Below, in pieces: positions 56,404 through 64,000 of a stretch of DNA of 64,000 nt (position 1 is its first letter; the number at the start of each line of letters is the position of its first letter). A model generated the notes under the pieces. It worked only from the letters and a program-made list of their open reading frames with translations, had not been told where the DNA came from and made no database searches. Made by a program: the position numbers and the translations under genes. The stretch is from an uncultured Nocardioides sp. Its GTDB lineage: Bacteria > Actinomycetota > Actinomycetes > Propionibacteriales > Nocardioidaceae. The stretch spans positions 1,028,294-1,092,293 of the forward strand of contig NZ_CANKZF010000002.1 in assembly GCF_947488515.1 (NCBI RefSeq), read 5' to 3'.

Positions 56404-57038
56404 CCCGCGAGGGCCAGCACGGCGCGCTGGTTGACCCGCGAACGTGACGGGGGCGGGCGGAGCACGCCGCGGCCCTCGAGCAGGCCGTCGGACAGGTCGA
56501 GCTCGATGCCGACGCGAGCCAGCACGGCCTCCGACGCGAGGTTTCCGGACTCGACGCTCGCCTCGATCCAGGTGATGCCGCGGGCGCGGGCGACCGTCGT
56601 GACGGCGTCGACCAGGGCGGAGGCGATGCCCCGGCCCTGCTGCGCGTCGACCACCTCGAAGGCCAGCTCCGCGGCGTCGGGGGCGGTCGTCACGTAGCGG
56701 CAGATGCCCACGGGCTCCCCGTCGACGAGAGCCACCCACGCGACGTGCCGGTGGCCGTCGACGTCGGCGAGGGCGCGTCGGTGGCCGCTCGGGAGGCGCG
56801 GCATCGGGACGAGGAACCGCTGTCTGCGCGACCGCGTCGACAACCCCTCGAACACCGTCTCCAGGACGGCGACCTCACCGCCGACGAGCGGGCGGAGCAG
56901 GACGGAACCGCCGTCCCGGAGCCGGACGTGGACGTGGACATGAACGGGAAGGGGGACCGGGTGGACCGCCCGCCCGACCGCTGCGCCAGTGGCGGGCGCG
57001 GCGGTGCGGGGGGCGGCCATGGTGGTGCTGCAGGTCAT
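56355..57038 (-). CDS. GNAT-family N-acetyltransferase
   Basis: 227 residues from the ATG at 57038, with AAGGAG 7 nt upstream. An unusual N-terminal Pro/Val/His stretch (PVPLPVHVHVHVRLRDGGSV) leads into a GNAT core: TRSRRQRFLVPMPRLPSGH, VVDAQQGRGIASALVDAVTT (acetyl-CoA loop) and WIEASVESGNLASEAVLARV. The C-terminus is a low-complexity Ser/Ala run over the amidase 3' end. It resembles the Pat-like acetyltransferase domain, but the nucleotide-binding part of Pat is absent. A 53-residue gene lies just upstream in the same direction. Confidence 0.82.
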   Translation of the reverse strand: MTCSTTMAAPRTAAPATGAAVGRAVHPVPLPVHVHVHVRLRDGGSVLLRPLVGGEVAVLETVFEGLSTRSRRQRFLVPMPRLPSGHRRALADVDGHRHVAWVALVDGEPVGICRYVTTAPDAAELAFEVVDAQQGRGIASALVDAVTTVARARGITWIEASVESGNLASEAVLARVGIELDLSDGLLEGRGVLRPPPSRSRVNQRAVLALAGQWASSSSTAAATSSS

Positions 57039-57050
57039 CGGGGATCTCCT

Positions 57051-57212
57051 TCAGGGACGGGTGGCGTGGAGCGAGCGGTGGGTGCGCCGGCTCGTCGGCG
57101 GGTGCGCCTGGAGCTCGAGCACGCGCGCCATCAGGCGGTCGGGGCGGCGTACGACGGTGCGCAGCTCGCGTTCGCGTGAGGTGGCGAGGACGGTGGTGAG
57201 CGAGTGGTGCAT
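57051..57212 (-). CDS. Small basic protein (53 residues), hypothetical
   Basis: MHHSLTTVLATSRERELRTV, then VRRPDRLMARVLELQAHPPT and a basic end. AGGAG lies 6 nt before the ATG, a good spacing, and the stop is 12 bp before the GNAT start, so the two look like one transcript. The charged helix SRERELRTVVRRPDRLMARV could bind nucleic acid or act as a small partner. No family recognised; the strong ribosome site is the main support. Confidence 0.45.
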   Translation of the reverse strand: MHHSLTTVLATSRERELRTVVRRPDRLMARVLELQAHPPTSRRTHRSLHATRP

Positions 57213-57349
57213 GGGCGGCTCCTGGGTCGGTGTCGGACTGAGTGGTCCGAGGTTGGCCCGACGTCCTTCCGGCGCCCTTCCACAGCCCGCGCCGGCTGGC
57301 GGAAGGAATCCGGCAGGCCGGGGGAAGGTCCGCCCACCAACCTCGGTGC

Positions 57350-57838
57350 ATGACCAGCCACCAGGTCGGCGCCTCGGCCCGACGCACCAGGGCCGTCACC
57401 CGTCGTGACATCGAGCTCTTCACCGCGATCAGCGGTGACCGCAATCCCGTCCACTACGACGAGGACCTCGCTGGGCGCTCCCGCTTCGGCGGCATCGTCG
57501 TGCAGGGCGGGGTGACCTCCGGGCTGCTCAACGCGCTCGTCGCCGAGCAGCTGCCGGGTCCGGGGAGCGTGTTCCTCGAGGTCGCCTGGCGCTTCCTCGC
57601 GCCCGTCCGGCCCGGCGACGTCCTCACGGCCACGGCGGTCGTCATCGGGGTCCGCGACGACAAGCCGGTCACCACGCTCGCCACGAGCATCACGAACCAG
57701 GACGACGTGCTCGTCCTCGACGGCACCGCCGTCGTCTGGCGCGACCCCGTGGTCAGCGCCGCCACCTCTGTTCCTGCCTCACCCACCACCCACCCAGACG
57801 CCGGATCGCCGGCACCGACACAGGAGAAGATCGCATGA
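57350..57838 (+). CDS. MaoC-type (R)-specific enoyl-CoA hydratase-like protein
   Basis: 162 residues, a single hot-dog domain. The hydratase motif FTAISGDRNPVHYDEDLAGR has D30 and H35 (D-x4-H), followed by GIVVQGGVTSGLLNALVAEQ and the strand GSVFLEVAWRFLAPVRPGDV. It should hydrate a trans-2-enoyl-CoA. A Pro/Thr-rich C-terminal tail extends to the stop, which overlaps the OsmC-like gene by 4 nt. First of four genes in one direction. A GGTGC stretch, but no strong ribosome site, precedes the ATG. Confidence 0.87.
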   Translation: MTSHQVGASARRTRAVTRRDIELFTAISGDRNPVHYDEDLAGRSRFGGIVVQGGVTSGLLNALVAEQLPGPGSVFLEVAWRFLAPVRPGDVLTATAVVIGVRDDKPVTTLATSITNQDDVLVLDGTAVVWRDPVVSAATSVPASPTTHPDAGSPAPTQEKIA

Positions 57839-58407
57839 GCACCACCACCGAGAAGGCGCCCCTCAACGGAGTCGACGTCCCCACGCTCTTCGGCACGCGT
57901 GACGCCGTGAAGCAGACGAACGAGATCGCGGAGTTCCAGTTCCGGGCCACCAACACCTGGGTGTCCGGGACGCACAGCCGCTCGACGTTCGCCGGCTTCT
58001 ACGGAGCCATGCAGGAGATGCGGCACGCGCAGGACACCGTGGTCGAGTCCGACCACCCGGCCGTGCTCGTCGGCACGGACGTGGGTCCGACGCCGGTCGA
58101 GTACCTGCTGCACGCCATCGCGGCCTGCCTGACCTCCGGCATCGCCAACATCGCGGCGGCCCGCGGGGTCCGGCTCACGCACGTGTCGTCGTCCGTCACG
58201 GGCGACATCGACCTGCTCGGCATCCTCGGGCTCTCGGGCGGCACCGTCCGCAACGGCTACGAGCAGATCAAGGTCGCGTTCCGCATCGAGGGCGACGCCG
58301 ACGAGGCCACCCTGCGCGACATCGTCGACCAGTCCCGCCGTCGCTCGGCGGTCTACGACGCCCTCACCAACCCGACGCCCGTCCACATCGACGTGGTCAC
58401 GGGCTGA
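57835..58407 (+). CDS. OsmC-like protein with a single active-site Cys
   Basis: 190 residues. The OsmC core is seen in VGPTPVEYLLHAIAACLTSG (first conserved Cys at about 98), the preceding strand HPAVLVGTDV, and a final DQSRRRSAVYDALTNPTPVH helix/strand. OsmC/Ohr peroxidases need a second Cys in the later helix; here that place reads RRRSAVYD, with no Cys. So it is unlikely to be a standard thiol peroxidase and may bind or hydrolyse another ligand, as some one-Cys OsmC relatives do. A strong hairpin follows before the flavoprotein genes. Confidence 0.85.
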   Translation: MSTTTEKAPLNGVDVPTLFGTRDAVKQTNEIAEFQFRATNTWVSGTHSRSTFAGFYGAMQEMRHAQDTVVESDHPAVLVGTDVGPTPVEYLLHAIAACLTSGIANIAAARGVRLTHVSSSVTGDIDLLGILGLSGGTVRNGYEQIKVAFRIEGDADEATLRDIVDQSRRRSAVYDALTNPTPVHIDVVTG

Positions 58408-58424
58408 AAGAAGCACCCGTTCGG

Positions 58425-58452
58425 GCGGCCGGCCGGACCACCGGCCGGCCGC
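58425..58452. terminator. Intercistronic GC-rich hairpin (12-bp stem)
   Basis: GCGGCCGGCCGG, ACCA loop, then the perfect complement, between the OsmC-like and flavoprotein genes. No T-run; it may attenuate or stabilise transcripts rather than fully stop them. Confidence 0.5.
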
Positions 58453-58483
58453 TCGCACGGAGAACACCTGAAAGGAACGTTGC

Positions 58484-59794
58484 ATGACCACCATCGACAC
58501 CGTCGTGATCGGCGCGGGCCATGCCGGCCTGGCCGTGAGCAAGCTGCTCACGGACGCCGGACACGAGCACGTCGTGCTCGACCGAGGCCGGATCGGCCAC
58601 CGCTGGCGCACCGAGCGCTGGGACTCCCTGCACCTGCTCACGCCGAGCTGGATGACGCGGCTCCCCGGCTGGTGCTACCGCGGGCCCCACCCGGACGGCT
58701 ACCTCAGCGTCGGCTCCTTCATCGGCTACCTCGAGGCGTACGCCGCCTCGTTCGGGGCGCCCGTCGTCGACGGAACCACCGTGCACGAGGTCGCCGCCAC
58801 ACCCGGCGGCCGCCCGGCTCGTCGCTACCGCGTCGTCACCAGTCGCGGCACCTGGCACGCCCGCCACGTCGTCATCGCGACCGGTCCGCACGGGATGCCG
58901 CACGTGCCGGCGGGCCTGGCCGGACTCGACACCTCCGGGGTCGACCTGGTGACCTCGAACCACTACCGCAACCCCGGGCGGCTCGGGTCGGGCGGCGTCC
59001 TCGTCGTGGGCGCGTCGGCGTCGGGCATGCAGATCGCCGACGAGCTCAACCGCGCCGGTCGTGAGGTCACCCTCGCGGTCGGGCGGCACACCCGGATGCC
59101 CCGGCGGCACCGCGGCCTGGACATCTTCTGGTGGCTCGAGAACACCGGCCGCCTGGCCAGGACCATCGACGAGGTGGCCGACCCGGTGGCCGCGCGCGGG
59201 GAGACCTCGCTGCAGCTCGTGGGCCGCGACGACCCCGAGCGGTCCACCGAGGACCTCGACCTCGGCCGCCTCCAGGAGCAGGGTGTCCGCCTCGTCGGAC
59301 GGCTCGAGACGGTCGACGGCCGGACGGCTCACTTCCGCGACGACCTCGCCGCCACCGTCGGTGCCGCGGACGCGAACCTGGACCGGCTCCTGGACAGCCT
59401 CGACCACTTCGTCGAGCGGATCGGCCTGGCCGGCCAGCTGTGGGACAGCCCGCGGCCGCGTCCCGTGGCGATCGGGAGCCCACGGCGCCGGGTCGACCTG
59501 CGCGCCGAGCGCATCGGCACCGTGCTGGTGGCATCGGGCTACCGCCCCCACCACCCGTGGCTCCGGCTGCCGATCACCGACCCCGACGGGGCCGTCCGCC
59601 AGCACCGGGGCGTGACGCCCGCCGAGGGCGTGTACGTCGTCGGGCAGCGCTTCCAGCACCGGCGCGACTCCGGTCAGATCGACGGAGCGCGGCACGACGC
59701 TGCTGCGGTGGTCGCCCACCTGCTCGCTGCCAGCGGGTCGCCGACGACCGTGGCCGCCGACTCCGCCACCGGACGACAGGAGCCGGCGGCATGA
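58484..59794 (+). CDS. FAD/NAD(P)-dependent monooxygenase-like oxidoreductase
   Basis: 436 residues. FAD loop VVIGAGHAGLAVSKLLTDAG (8-27), HRWRTERWDSLHLLTPSWMT (as in flavin monooxygenases), VVIATGPHGMPHVP, a second dinucleotide loop VLVVGASASGMQIADELNRA, and late RIGTVLVASGYRPHHPWLRL. The plan is that of CzcO/Baeyer-Villiger-like flavoproteins. It should use NADPH and FAD to oxygenate or reduce a small substrate. AAAGGAACGT precedes the ATG; the stop overlaps the next gene by 4 nt. The substrate is unknown. Confidence 0.85.
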   Translation: MTTIDTVVIGAGHAGLAVSKLLTDAGHEHVVLDRGRIGHRWRTERWDSLHLLTPSWMTRLPGWCYRGPHPDGYLSVGSFIGYLEAYAASFGAPVVDGTTVHEVAATPGGRPARRYRVVTSRGTWHARHVVIATGPHGMPHVPAGLAGLDTSGVDLVTSNHYRNPGRLGSGGVLVVGASASGMQIADELNRAGREVTLAVGRHTRMPRRHRGLDIFWWLENTGRLARTIDEVADPVAARGETSLQLVGRDDPERSTEDLDLGRLQEQGVRLVGRLETVDGRTAHFRDDLAATVGAADANLDRLLDSLDHFVERIGLAGQLWDSPRPRPVAIGSPRRRVDLRAERIGTVLVASGYRPHHPWLRLPITDPDGAVRQHRGVTPAEGVYVVGQRFQHRRDSGQIDGARHDAAAVVAHLLAASGSPTTVAADSATGRQEPAA

Positions 59795-60975
59795 GCGCCC
59801 CCACGAGCACCGTCGACGTCGTCGTCGTGGGTGGCCGGGTCGCCGGCGCCTCCACGGCGCTGCTCCTGGCCCGGGCCGGCCTGTCGGTCACCCTGCTCGA
59901 CCGGGGGCGACGCGGCAGCGACACCCTCTCCACGCACGCCCTCATGCGAGGCGGAGTCCTCCAGCTGTCCCGCTGGGGCGTGCTGGCCGACGTCGTGGCC
60001 GCCGGGACACCGGCCGTCCGGCGCACCGTCTTCCGCTACGCGGACGACGAGGTCGCCGACGTCACCATCCGACCCCGGTCCGGCGTGGACGCGCTCTACG
60101 CACCCCGCCGGCACCTGCTCGACCGGCTCCTGGTCGAGGCCGCCGAGCAGGCCGGCGCGCGGGTGCTGCACGAGACAGCGGTGACGTCGTTGCGCCGCGA
60201 GCGCTCGGGGCGCGTGACCGGCGTCGTGGGCCGTACCCGCAGCGGCGTGCGCGTCGAGCTCGCGGCCGGGCTCACCGTCGGTGCTGACGGGATCCGGTCC
60301 AGGGTCGCCGAGGACGTCGGCGCGAGCACGACGTGGCAGGGGCGGACGTCGAGCGCGGTGCTCTACCGCTACGTCGAGGACCCGCTGGGCGACGGCTTCG
60401 AGTGGACGTACGGCGACGGCGCGGGCGCGGGCGTCATCCCGACCAACGACGGTGCCTCGTGCGTGTTCGTGGGCACCACCCCCGCGCGGATGCGTCGGCT
60501 GCGCAGCCTCGGCGTCGAGCAGGCCTTCGCCGGGCTGCTGGCCGCGGCGGGTCCTGCCGCGGTGGACCGGGCGCGCGGGCTCCGGCCGGTCACCCCGGTC
60601 CGCGGCTGGGCGGGCCTGCCCGGCTTCGCGCGCGAGTCCTCCGGTCCCGGGTGGGCGCTCGTGGGGGACGCGGGCTACTTCAAGGACCCGAGCACCTCCC
60701 ACGGCATCACCGACGCGCTGCGGGACGCCGAGCTGCTCGCCGGGCAGGTGCTCGCCAGCCACGCCGGCGCCGTCCCGGAGCAGGTGGCGCTGGCGCGCTA
60801 CCAGGAGACCCGCGACCGGCTCTCGCGCGAGCTCTTCGCCGTCACCGAGCGCGTGGCGGCGTACGACTGGGACGCTCCCGGCATCCGGTCGCTGCTCCGC
60901 CGGTTCAGCGCGGCGATGGGCGACGAGGTCGAGCACCTCGAGCAGCTCGACCGGGTCGACGTCGTCCCGGGCTGA
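59791..60975 (+). CDS. FAD-dependent oxidoreductase (PHBH / geranylgeranyl-reductase-like)
   Basis: 394 residues. VVVVGGRVAGASTALLLARA (FAD loop), DTLSTHALMRGGVLQLSRWG, LTVGADGIRSRVAEDVGAS (DG motif) and ALVGDAGYFKDPSTSHGITD (GD motif) place it in the p-hydroxybenzoate hydroxylase fold superfamily. The STHALMRGGVLQL pattern resembles the tryptophan-halogenase / geranylgeranyl-reductase-like subgroup. It probably works in sequence with the monooxygenase-like neighbour; the start overlaps it. Substrate unknown. Confidence 0.83.
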   Translation: MSAPTSTVDVVVVGGRVAGASTALLLARAGLSVTLLDRGRRGSDTLSTHALMRGGVLQLSRWGVLADVVAAGTPAVRRTVFRYADDEVADVTIRPRSGVDALYAPRRHLLDRLLVEAAEQAGARVLHETAVTSLRRERSGRVTGVVGRTRSGVRVELAAGLTVGADGIRSRVAEDVGASTTWQGRTSSAVLYRYVEDPLGDGFEWTYGDGAGAGVIPTNDGASCVFVGTTPARMRRLRSLGVEQAFAGLLAAAGPAAVDRARGLRPVTPVRGWAGLPGFARESSGPGWALVGDAGYFKDPSTSHGITDALRDAELLAGQVLASHAGAVPEQVALARYQETRDRLSRELFAVTERVAAYDWDAPGIRSLLRRFSAAMGDEVEHLEQLDRVDVVPG

Positions 60976-61033
60976 GCGCCGTACGCCAGGACGGTCGCGG
61001 GAAATGGCGTCGATCCGGGCGCGCCGACCGGCG

Positions 61034-61039
61034 TAGAGT
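61034..61039 (+). promoter_or_regulatory. Candidate -10 for the BTAD regulator
   Basis: TAGAGT, 27 nt before the GTG at 61067; a GGGAGGG ribosome site lies between, so a short leader is expected. Confidence 0.4.
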
Positions 61040-61066
61040 CGCATCGCTCGCGGCTGGGAGGGTGCG

Positions 61067-63835
61067 GTGCACGTCGACATCAGTCTCCTCGGAGGGTTCG
61101 CGGTCGTCGTCGACGGCCGCGCCGTCGCCGCGCACGCCTGGACCCGCCGCAGCGCCGCCACGCTGGTGAAGGTGCTCGCGCTCCGGCCCGGTCGGCAGCT
61201 GCCCCGTGAGCAGCTGGTGGACCTGCTCTGGCCCGACCTGCTCCTGGAGCAGGCGGCGCCCCGGCTGCACAAGGCCGCGCACTACGCCCGGGCGGCCGTC
61301 GGGGTCCCGTCGGCGGTCGTCCTGGCCGGCGACGTGGTGTCGTTGCTGCCCGACGTGGAGGTCGCGGTCGACGTCGAGCGCTTCGACCGGGCGGCGGGCG
61401 ACCCGTCGTCGGTGGGCGAGGCGATCGACCTCTACCGCGGCGACCTGCTGCCCGAGGACCTCTACGAGCCGTGGGCAGACGCCGAGCGTGAGCGCCTCCG
61501 GGTCTCCTACCTGGAGCTGCTCCGCTCGGCCGGGCGGTGGGCCGACCTGGTGGCCGCGGAGCCGCTCGACGAGGAGGCCCACCTCCGCCTGGTCCAGCAG
61601 CACGTGGAGGACGGCAACCGGAGCCAGGCGCTGCGCCAGCTCGAGGCGATGGCCCGGACCTGGCGCGACGAGCTCGGCGTCGAGCCCGGCCCCGCCGCCC
61701 GTGCCCTGCACGCACGGGCCCAGGCAATGCCGCCGGTCGAGCCGGCATCCGCGGCTCCGGGTGCGAGCGCGACCCGGGTGCCGCGGCCCGCGACCCGGAC
61801 GGTGGGCCGTGAAGCCGACGTCGGCGCGGTCCTCACTCTTCTCGAGGAGCACCGGCTGGTGACCCTGCTCGGAATCGGTGGGGTCGGCAAGACCCGACTC
61901 GCGGCCGAGGTCGCCCACGTCTGGGGCGAGGCCACCCGGCAGCGCACGTGCTACGTCGACCTCACCAAGGTCGCGGACGCGGGTCTGGTCGCGGAGCTGA
62001 CCGTGAGCGAGCTCGGCATCCGGTCCGGAGACAACTCCAACGTGGTGCAGATGCTCGAGGAGGCGCTCCAGCGCCAGAGCCTGCTGCTGGTCCTCGACAA
62101 CTTCGAGCACGTCGTGGAGGCCGCCGACCTCGTGGGGGACATGCTGCAGTGGTCCACCGACCTCCGGGTGCTGGTGACCAGCCGCGCGCGGCTACGCGTC
62201 GCGGGTGAGCACGTCCACGAGGTGCACCCCCTGACCCTCGAAGGCGGGCACGGGACCGACGGCCTGGCCGACGCCATCGTCCTGTTCGACCAGGTCGCGA
62301 CCGCGGTCGATCCCCACTTCGAGCTGGTCGACCACGTCGATGACGTCGCCGCGATCTGCCGTGCGGTGGACGGGCTGCCCCTGGCGATCGAGATCGCCGG
62401 GGGACACCTGCGCACGCTGTCTCCCGCGCTGCTGCGCGAGCGGCTGACCAGCCGTCTGGGATCGGCGGCCGGCGCGGGGCGCGACCTGCCGGACCGGCAG
62501 CAGACGATCCCGTCGACGATCGACTGGAGCCTGCAGCTGCTGGGCCCCGCGGAGCAGCGCCTGTTCGGGCTGTTCTCGGTCTTCCACGGCGACGTGCCGC
62601 TGGAGGCCGTGGAGGCGGTGTGGGCGGACGGCGACGTGGTCGACCCGCTCAGCGTCCTGGTGGACCACAGCCTGGTGCGGCGTACGACCGGCTACCGCAA
62701 CGAGCCGCGCTTCGGGATGCTCGCGCTCGTGCGGCACCACGCCGCCCGGCTGGCCGACGGGGACCGCGAGGCCGCCCGGGCCGGCCACGCGGCGTACTTC
62801 TCGTCCTGGCTCGACGACCTCTACGAGCGCCGCTGGACCGACGCGACCTACCGCTGGCTCGACGACATCAGCGAGATGCTGCAGGAGGTGCGCGCGGCGC
62901 ACGCGTGGGCGGCGCGGACCGGCGACCTGCCGCTGACCGCGCGCATCACCGCGGCGCTGGGCGCCTACTGGTTCCTCGAGGGCAACCACGCCGAGGGGCT
63001 GCGCTGGATCGACGAGATGCTCGCCGTGGAGGACCGGCTCGACCCCTACATCTCGGCACGGATCCACCTGGCGGCCGGGTTCATGGCGTTCCCCTCCAGC
63101 CGTCCAGAGGCACGCACCCACTGGGAGCGCGCGACGGTCCTGTTCCGGGAGCTGGGGGAGACCCGGCTCGTGGCCTACGGGCTCGCCGTCACCTCGGCGA
63201 CGTACATCGCGGACGTCGAGCAGACCGGGCTCGCCATGCGGACGAACGACGAGGCCCTCGCGCTGGGACGCGGTGTCGGCAGTCCTGCTCTCGTCGCACA
63301 GGTGCTCAACATCCGCGGCGAGCTGACGCGGGTCGCCGGGCGCGACGAGGAGGCGCGCGAGGCCTACGAGGAGGGCCTGCAGATCTCCGGCGACCTGGGC
63401 GACGAGATGTACGTCAGCGTGTTCCTCTCCAACCTCAGCTACCTGGCCGACCACCGGGGCGACCACGAGGAGGCCAGGCGGCTCACGCACCAGGCGCTGC
63501 GCATCTGCTGGTCGCAGGGCCGGCGGCTGATGGCGGCGTGGACCGTGTCCCAGCTGGCCGGGCCCGAGCACGCGCTGGGTCGCCCGGAGCTGGGGGCGGT
63601 GCTCGTCGGCGCGGGCGACGAGGCGCTGCGCGTCCTCGGCGCCCGGCGCCACCCCGGCGACGTGCCCGAGCACGACCGGGTCGTGGCCGCGCTCCGCAGC
63701 GCCCTGGGTGACGAGCGGTTCGAGGAGCTGCGCGCCGAGGGTGCGCAGCTCACCCTCGACCAGGTCCTCGCCCGCGTCCTCGACGGCGACGGCGGTGTGG
63801 AGGAACCTGTGCACGAACGTGTGGAGAACTGCTGA
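61067..63835 (+). CDS. BTAD/SARP-type regulator with NB-ARC ATPase domain
   Basis: 922 residues from GTG 61067. An OmpR-like winged helix (about 1-90: ISLLGGFAVVVDGRAVAAHA, AATLVKVLALRPGRQLPREQ, LVDLLWPD) is followed by a BTAD TPR domain (EAIDLYRGDLLPEDLYEPWA; LEAMARTWRDELGVEPGPAA), an NB-ARC P-loop ATPase (TLLGIGGVGKTRLAAEV, loop 269-276; LLLVLDNFEHVVEAAD; VTSRARLRVAGE; VDGLPLAIEIAG) and a C-terminal TPR-like sensor. No LuxR HTH is present. Such large regulators switch on nearby catabolic or secondary-metabolism genes on sensing ATP and a ligand. It follows the MaoC/OsmC/flavoprotein operon, its likely target. Confidence 0.9.
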   Translation: MHVDISLLGGFAVVVDGRAVAAHAWTRRSAATLVKVLALRPGRQLPREQLVDLLWPDLLLEQAAPRLHKAAHYARAAVGVPSAVVLAGDVVSLLPDVEVAVDVERFDRAAGDPSSVGEAIDLYRGDLLPEDLYEPWADAERERLRVSYLELLRSAGRWADLVAAEPLDEEAHLRLVQQHVEDGNRSQALRQLEAMARTWRDELGVEPGPAARALHARAQAMPPVEPASAAPGASATRVPRPATRTVGREADVGAVLTLLEEHRLVTLLGIGGVGKTRLAAEVAHVWGEATRQRTCYVDLTKVADAGLVAELTVSELGIRSGDNSNVVQMLEEALQRQSLLLVLDNFEHVVEAADLVGDMLQWSTDLRVLVTSRARLRVAGEHVHEVHPLTLEGGHGTDGLADAIVLFDQVATAVDPHFELVDHVDDVAAICRAVDGLPLAIEIAGGHLRTLSPALLRERLTSRLGSAAGAGRDLPDRQQTIPSTIDWSLQLLGPAEQRLFGLFSVFHGDVPLEAVEAVWADGDVVDPLSVLVDHSLVRRTTGYRNEPRFGMLALVRHHAARLADGDREAARAGHAAYFSSWLDDLYERRWTDATYRWLDDISEMLQEVRAAHAWAARTGDLPLTARITAALGAYWFLEGNHAEGLRWIDEMLAVEDRLDPYISARIHLAAGFMAFPSSRPEARTHWERATVLFRELGETRLVAYGLAVTSATYIADVEQTGLAMRTNDEALALGRGVGSPALVAQVLNIRGELTRVAGRDEEAREAYEEGLQISGDLGDEMYVSVFLSNLSYLADHRGDHEEARRLTHQALRICWSQGRRLMAAWTVSQLAGPEHALGRPELGAVLVGAGDEALRVLGARRHPGDVPEHDRVVAALRSALGDERFEELRAEGAQLTLDQVLARVLDGDGGVEEPVHERVENC

Positions 63836-63974
63836 GACCTGGGGACGGTGGGGGCCGCGCTGTGCACGACGCGCCGGAACTCGGAGTATGTGGAAATAGC
63901 CTTGCCGGAGGCCTTGCGGACGGTGTGACGCAGGGCATAGAACTCTCCCTACGCAGCCCCGCAAGGGGAGGCCG
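63836..63974. other. Intergenic region with possible promoter
   Basis: 139 bp between the BTAD regulator and the last gene. It is less GC-rich than its surroundings around 63890-63905 and holds TTGCGG (63914-63919) 18 nt before TAGAAC (63938-63943), a weak promoter candidate, and an AGGGGAGG ribosome site just before the ATG. Confidence 0.3.
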
Positions 63975-64000
63975 ATGGCTCTGGACGACGAGTCCGCACG
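63975..64000 (+). CDS. Start of a gene cut by the window edge
   Basis: ATG with AGGGGAGG 4 nt upstream; the visible codons read MALDDESA. Too short to identify. Confidence 0.55.

Noticed and set aside
1..64000. tRNA, rRNA, intact insertion sequences or prophage genes
   Set aside because: Reading gaps and coding regions showed no cloverleaf-like or rRNA-like stretches, no transposase or integrase motifs; a formal tRNAscan/Rfam run would settle short RNAs.

Overview
The window is high-GC, densely coded chromosomal DNA of an actinobacterium. Signs of this are the very strong G/C third-position bias (which opens long meaningless antisense frames), frequent GTG starts, ATGA/GTGA start-stop overlaps, and families largely confined to Actinomycetota (DUF3107, DUF4245, DUF5302, DUF1707, BTAD regulators). 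A Nocardioides-like member of the Propionibacteriales is my best guess; this is inference, since no rRNA or marker phylogeny is available. I see no rRNA, tRNA, CRISPR array or intact mobile element.

Layout. 1-2.2 kb (minus): the start of an Mrp/ApbC-type Fe-S carrier ATPase, a DUF1003 membrane protein and a soluble MgtE-N/CBS protein. 2.3-10.6 kb: a surface/secreted island with two tandem endonuclease/exonuclease/phosphatase (EEP) proteins (the first fused to a degenerate alkaline-phosphatase fold), a LicD-like transferase fused to a methyltransferase, a small coiled-coil protein, a sulfotransferase, a secreted phospholipase-D-fold protein and a DUF4245 lipoprotein. 10.7-11.9 kb: acyl-CoA dehydrogenase. 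11.9-21.4 kb: a sugar system, with a ROK repressor divergent from an ABC importer (ATPase, two permeases, binding lipoprotein), followed by two TIM-barrel isomerase/epimerases around a Gfo/Idh/MocA dehydrogenase. 21.5-29.7 kb: mixed genes, including a mesaconyl-CoA-hydratase-like protein, a second sulfotransferase divergent from a methyltransferase, an MFS transporter, a histidine phosphatase, a PHP phosphoesterase, the stump of a P-loop kinase gene, a GNAT and an SDR.

26.9-43.3 kb carries, with insertions, a gene set I recall from the M. tuberculosis Rv3204-Rv3214 region: histidine phosphatase, ParA, DEAD helicase, ferritin-like protein, DUF3107, TetR, MoeZ and an alkyltransferase-like protein. 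A secreted M6 protease sits between TetR and MoeZ, and a DUF4129/MoxR/DUF58 operon sits between MoeZ and the alkyltransferase-like gene. 43.5-56.4 kb looks like nitrogen/purine catabolism: an allG-fdrA-allH-type (oxamate/allantoin) operon, a divergent PucR-type regulator, an NCS2 nucleobase permease, a three-subunit molybdenum hydroxylase, CoxG and an amidase. 57-61 kb is a MaoC / OsmC-like / two-flavoprotein operon, followed by a large BTAD/NB-ARC regulator and the first codons of another gene.

Noncoding highlights: three copies of one 54-bp REP-like palindrome (two in tandem at 43.3-43.5 kb and one inside the 3' coding end of the second sulfotransferase), with stem changes that keep pairing; a recurrent -10-like hexamer 6-8 nt before start codons, suggesting leaderless transcripts; a candidate ROK operator; and strong hairpins after the ABC importer, after the ferritin-like gene and inside the OsmC/flavoprotein operon.
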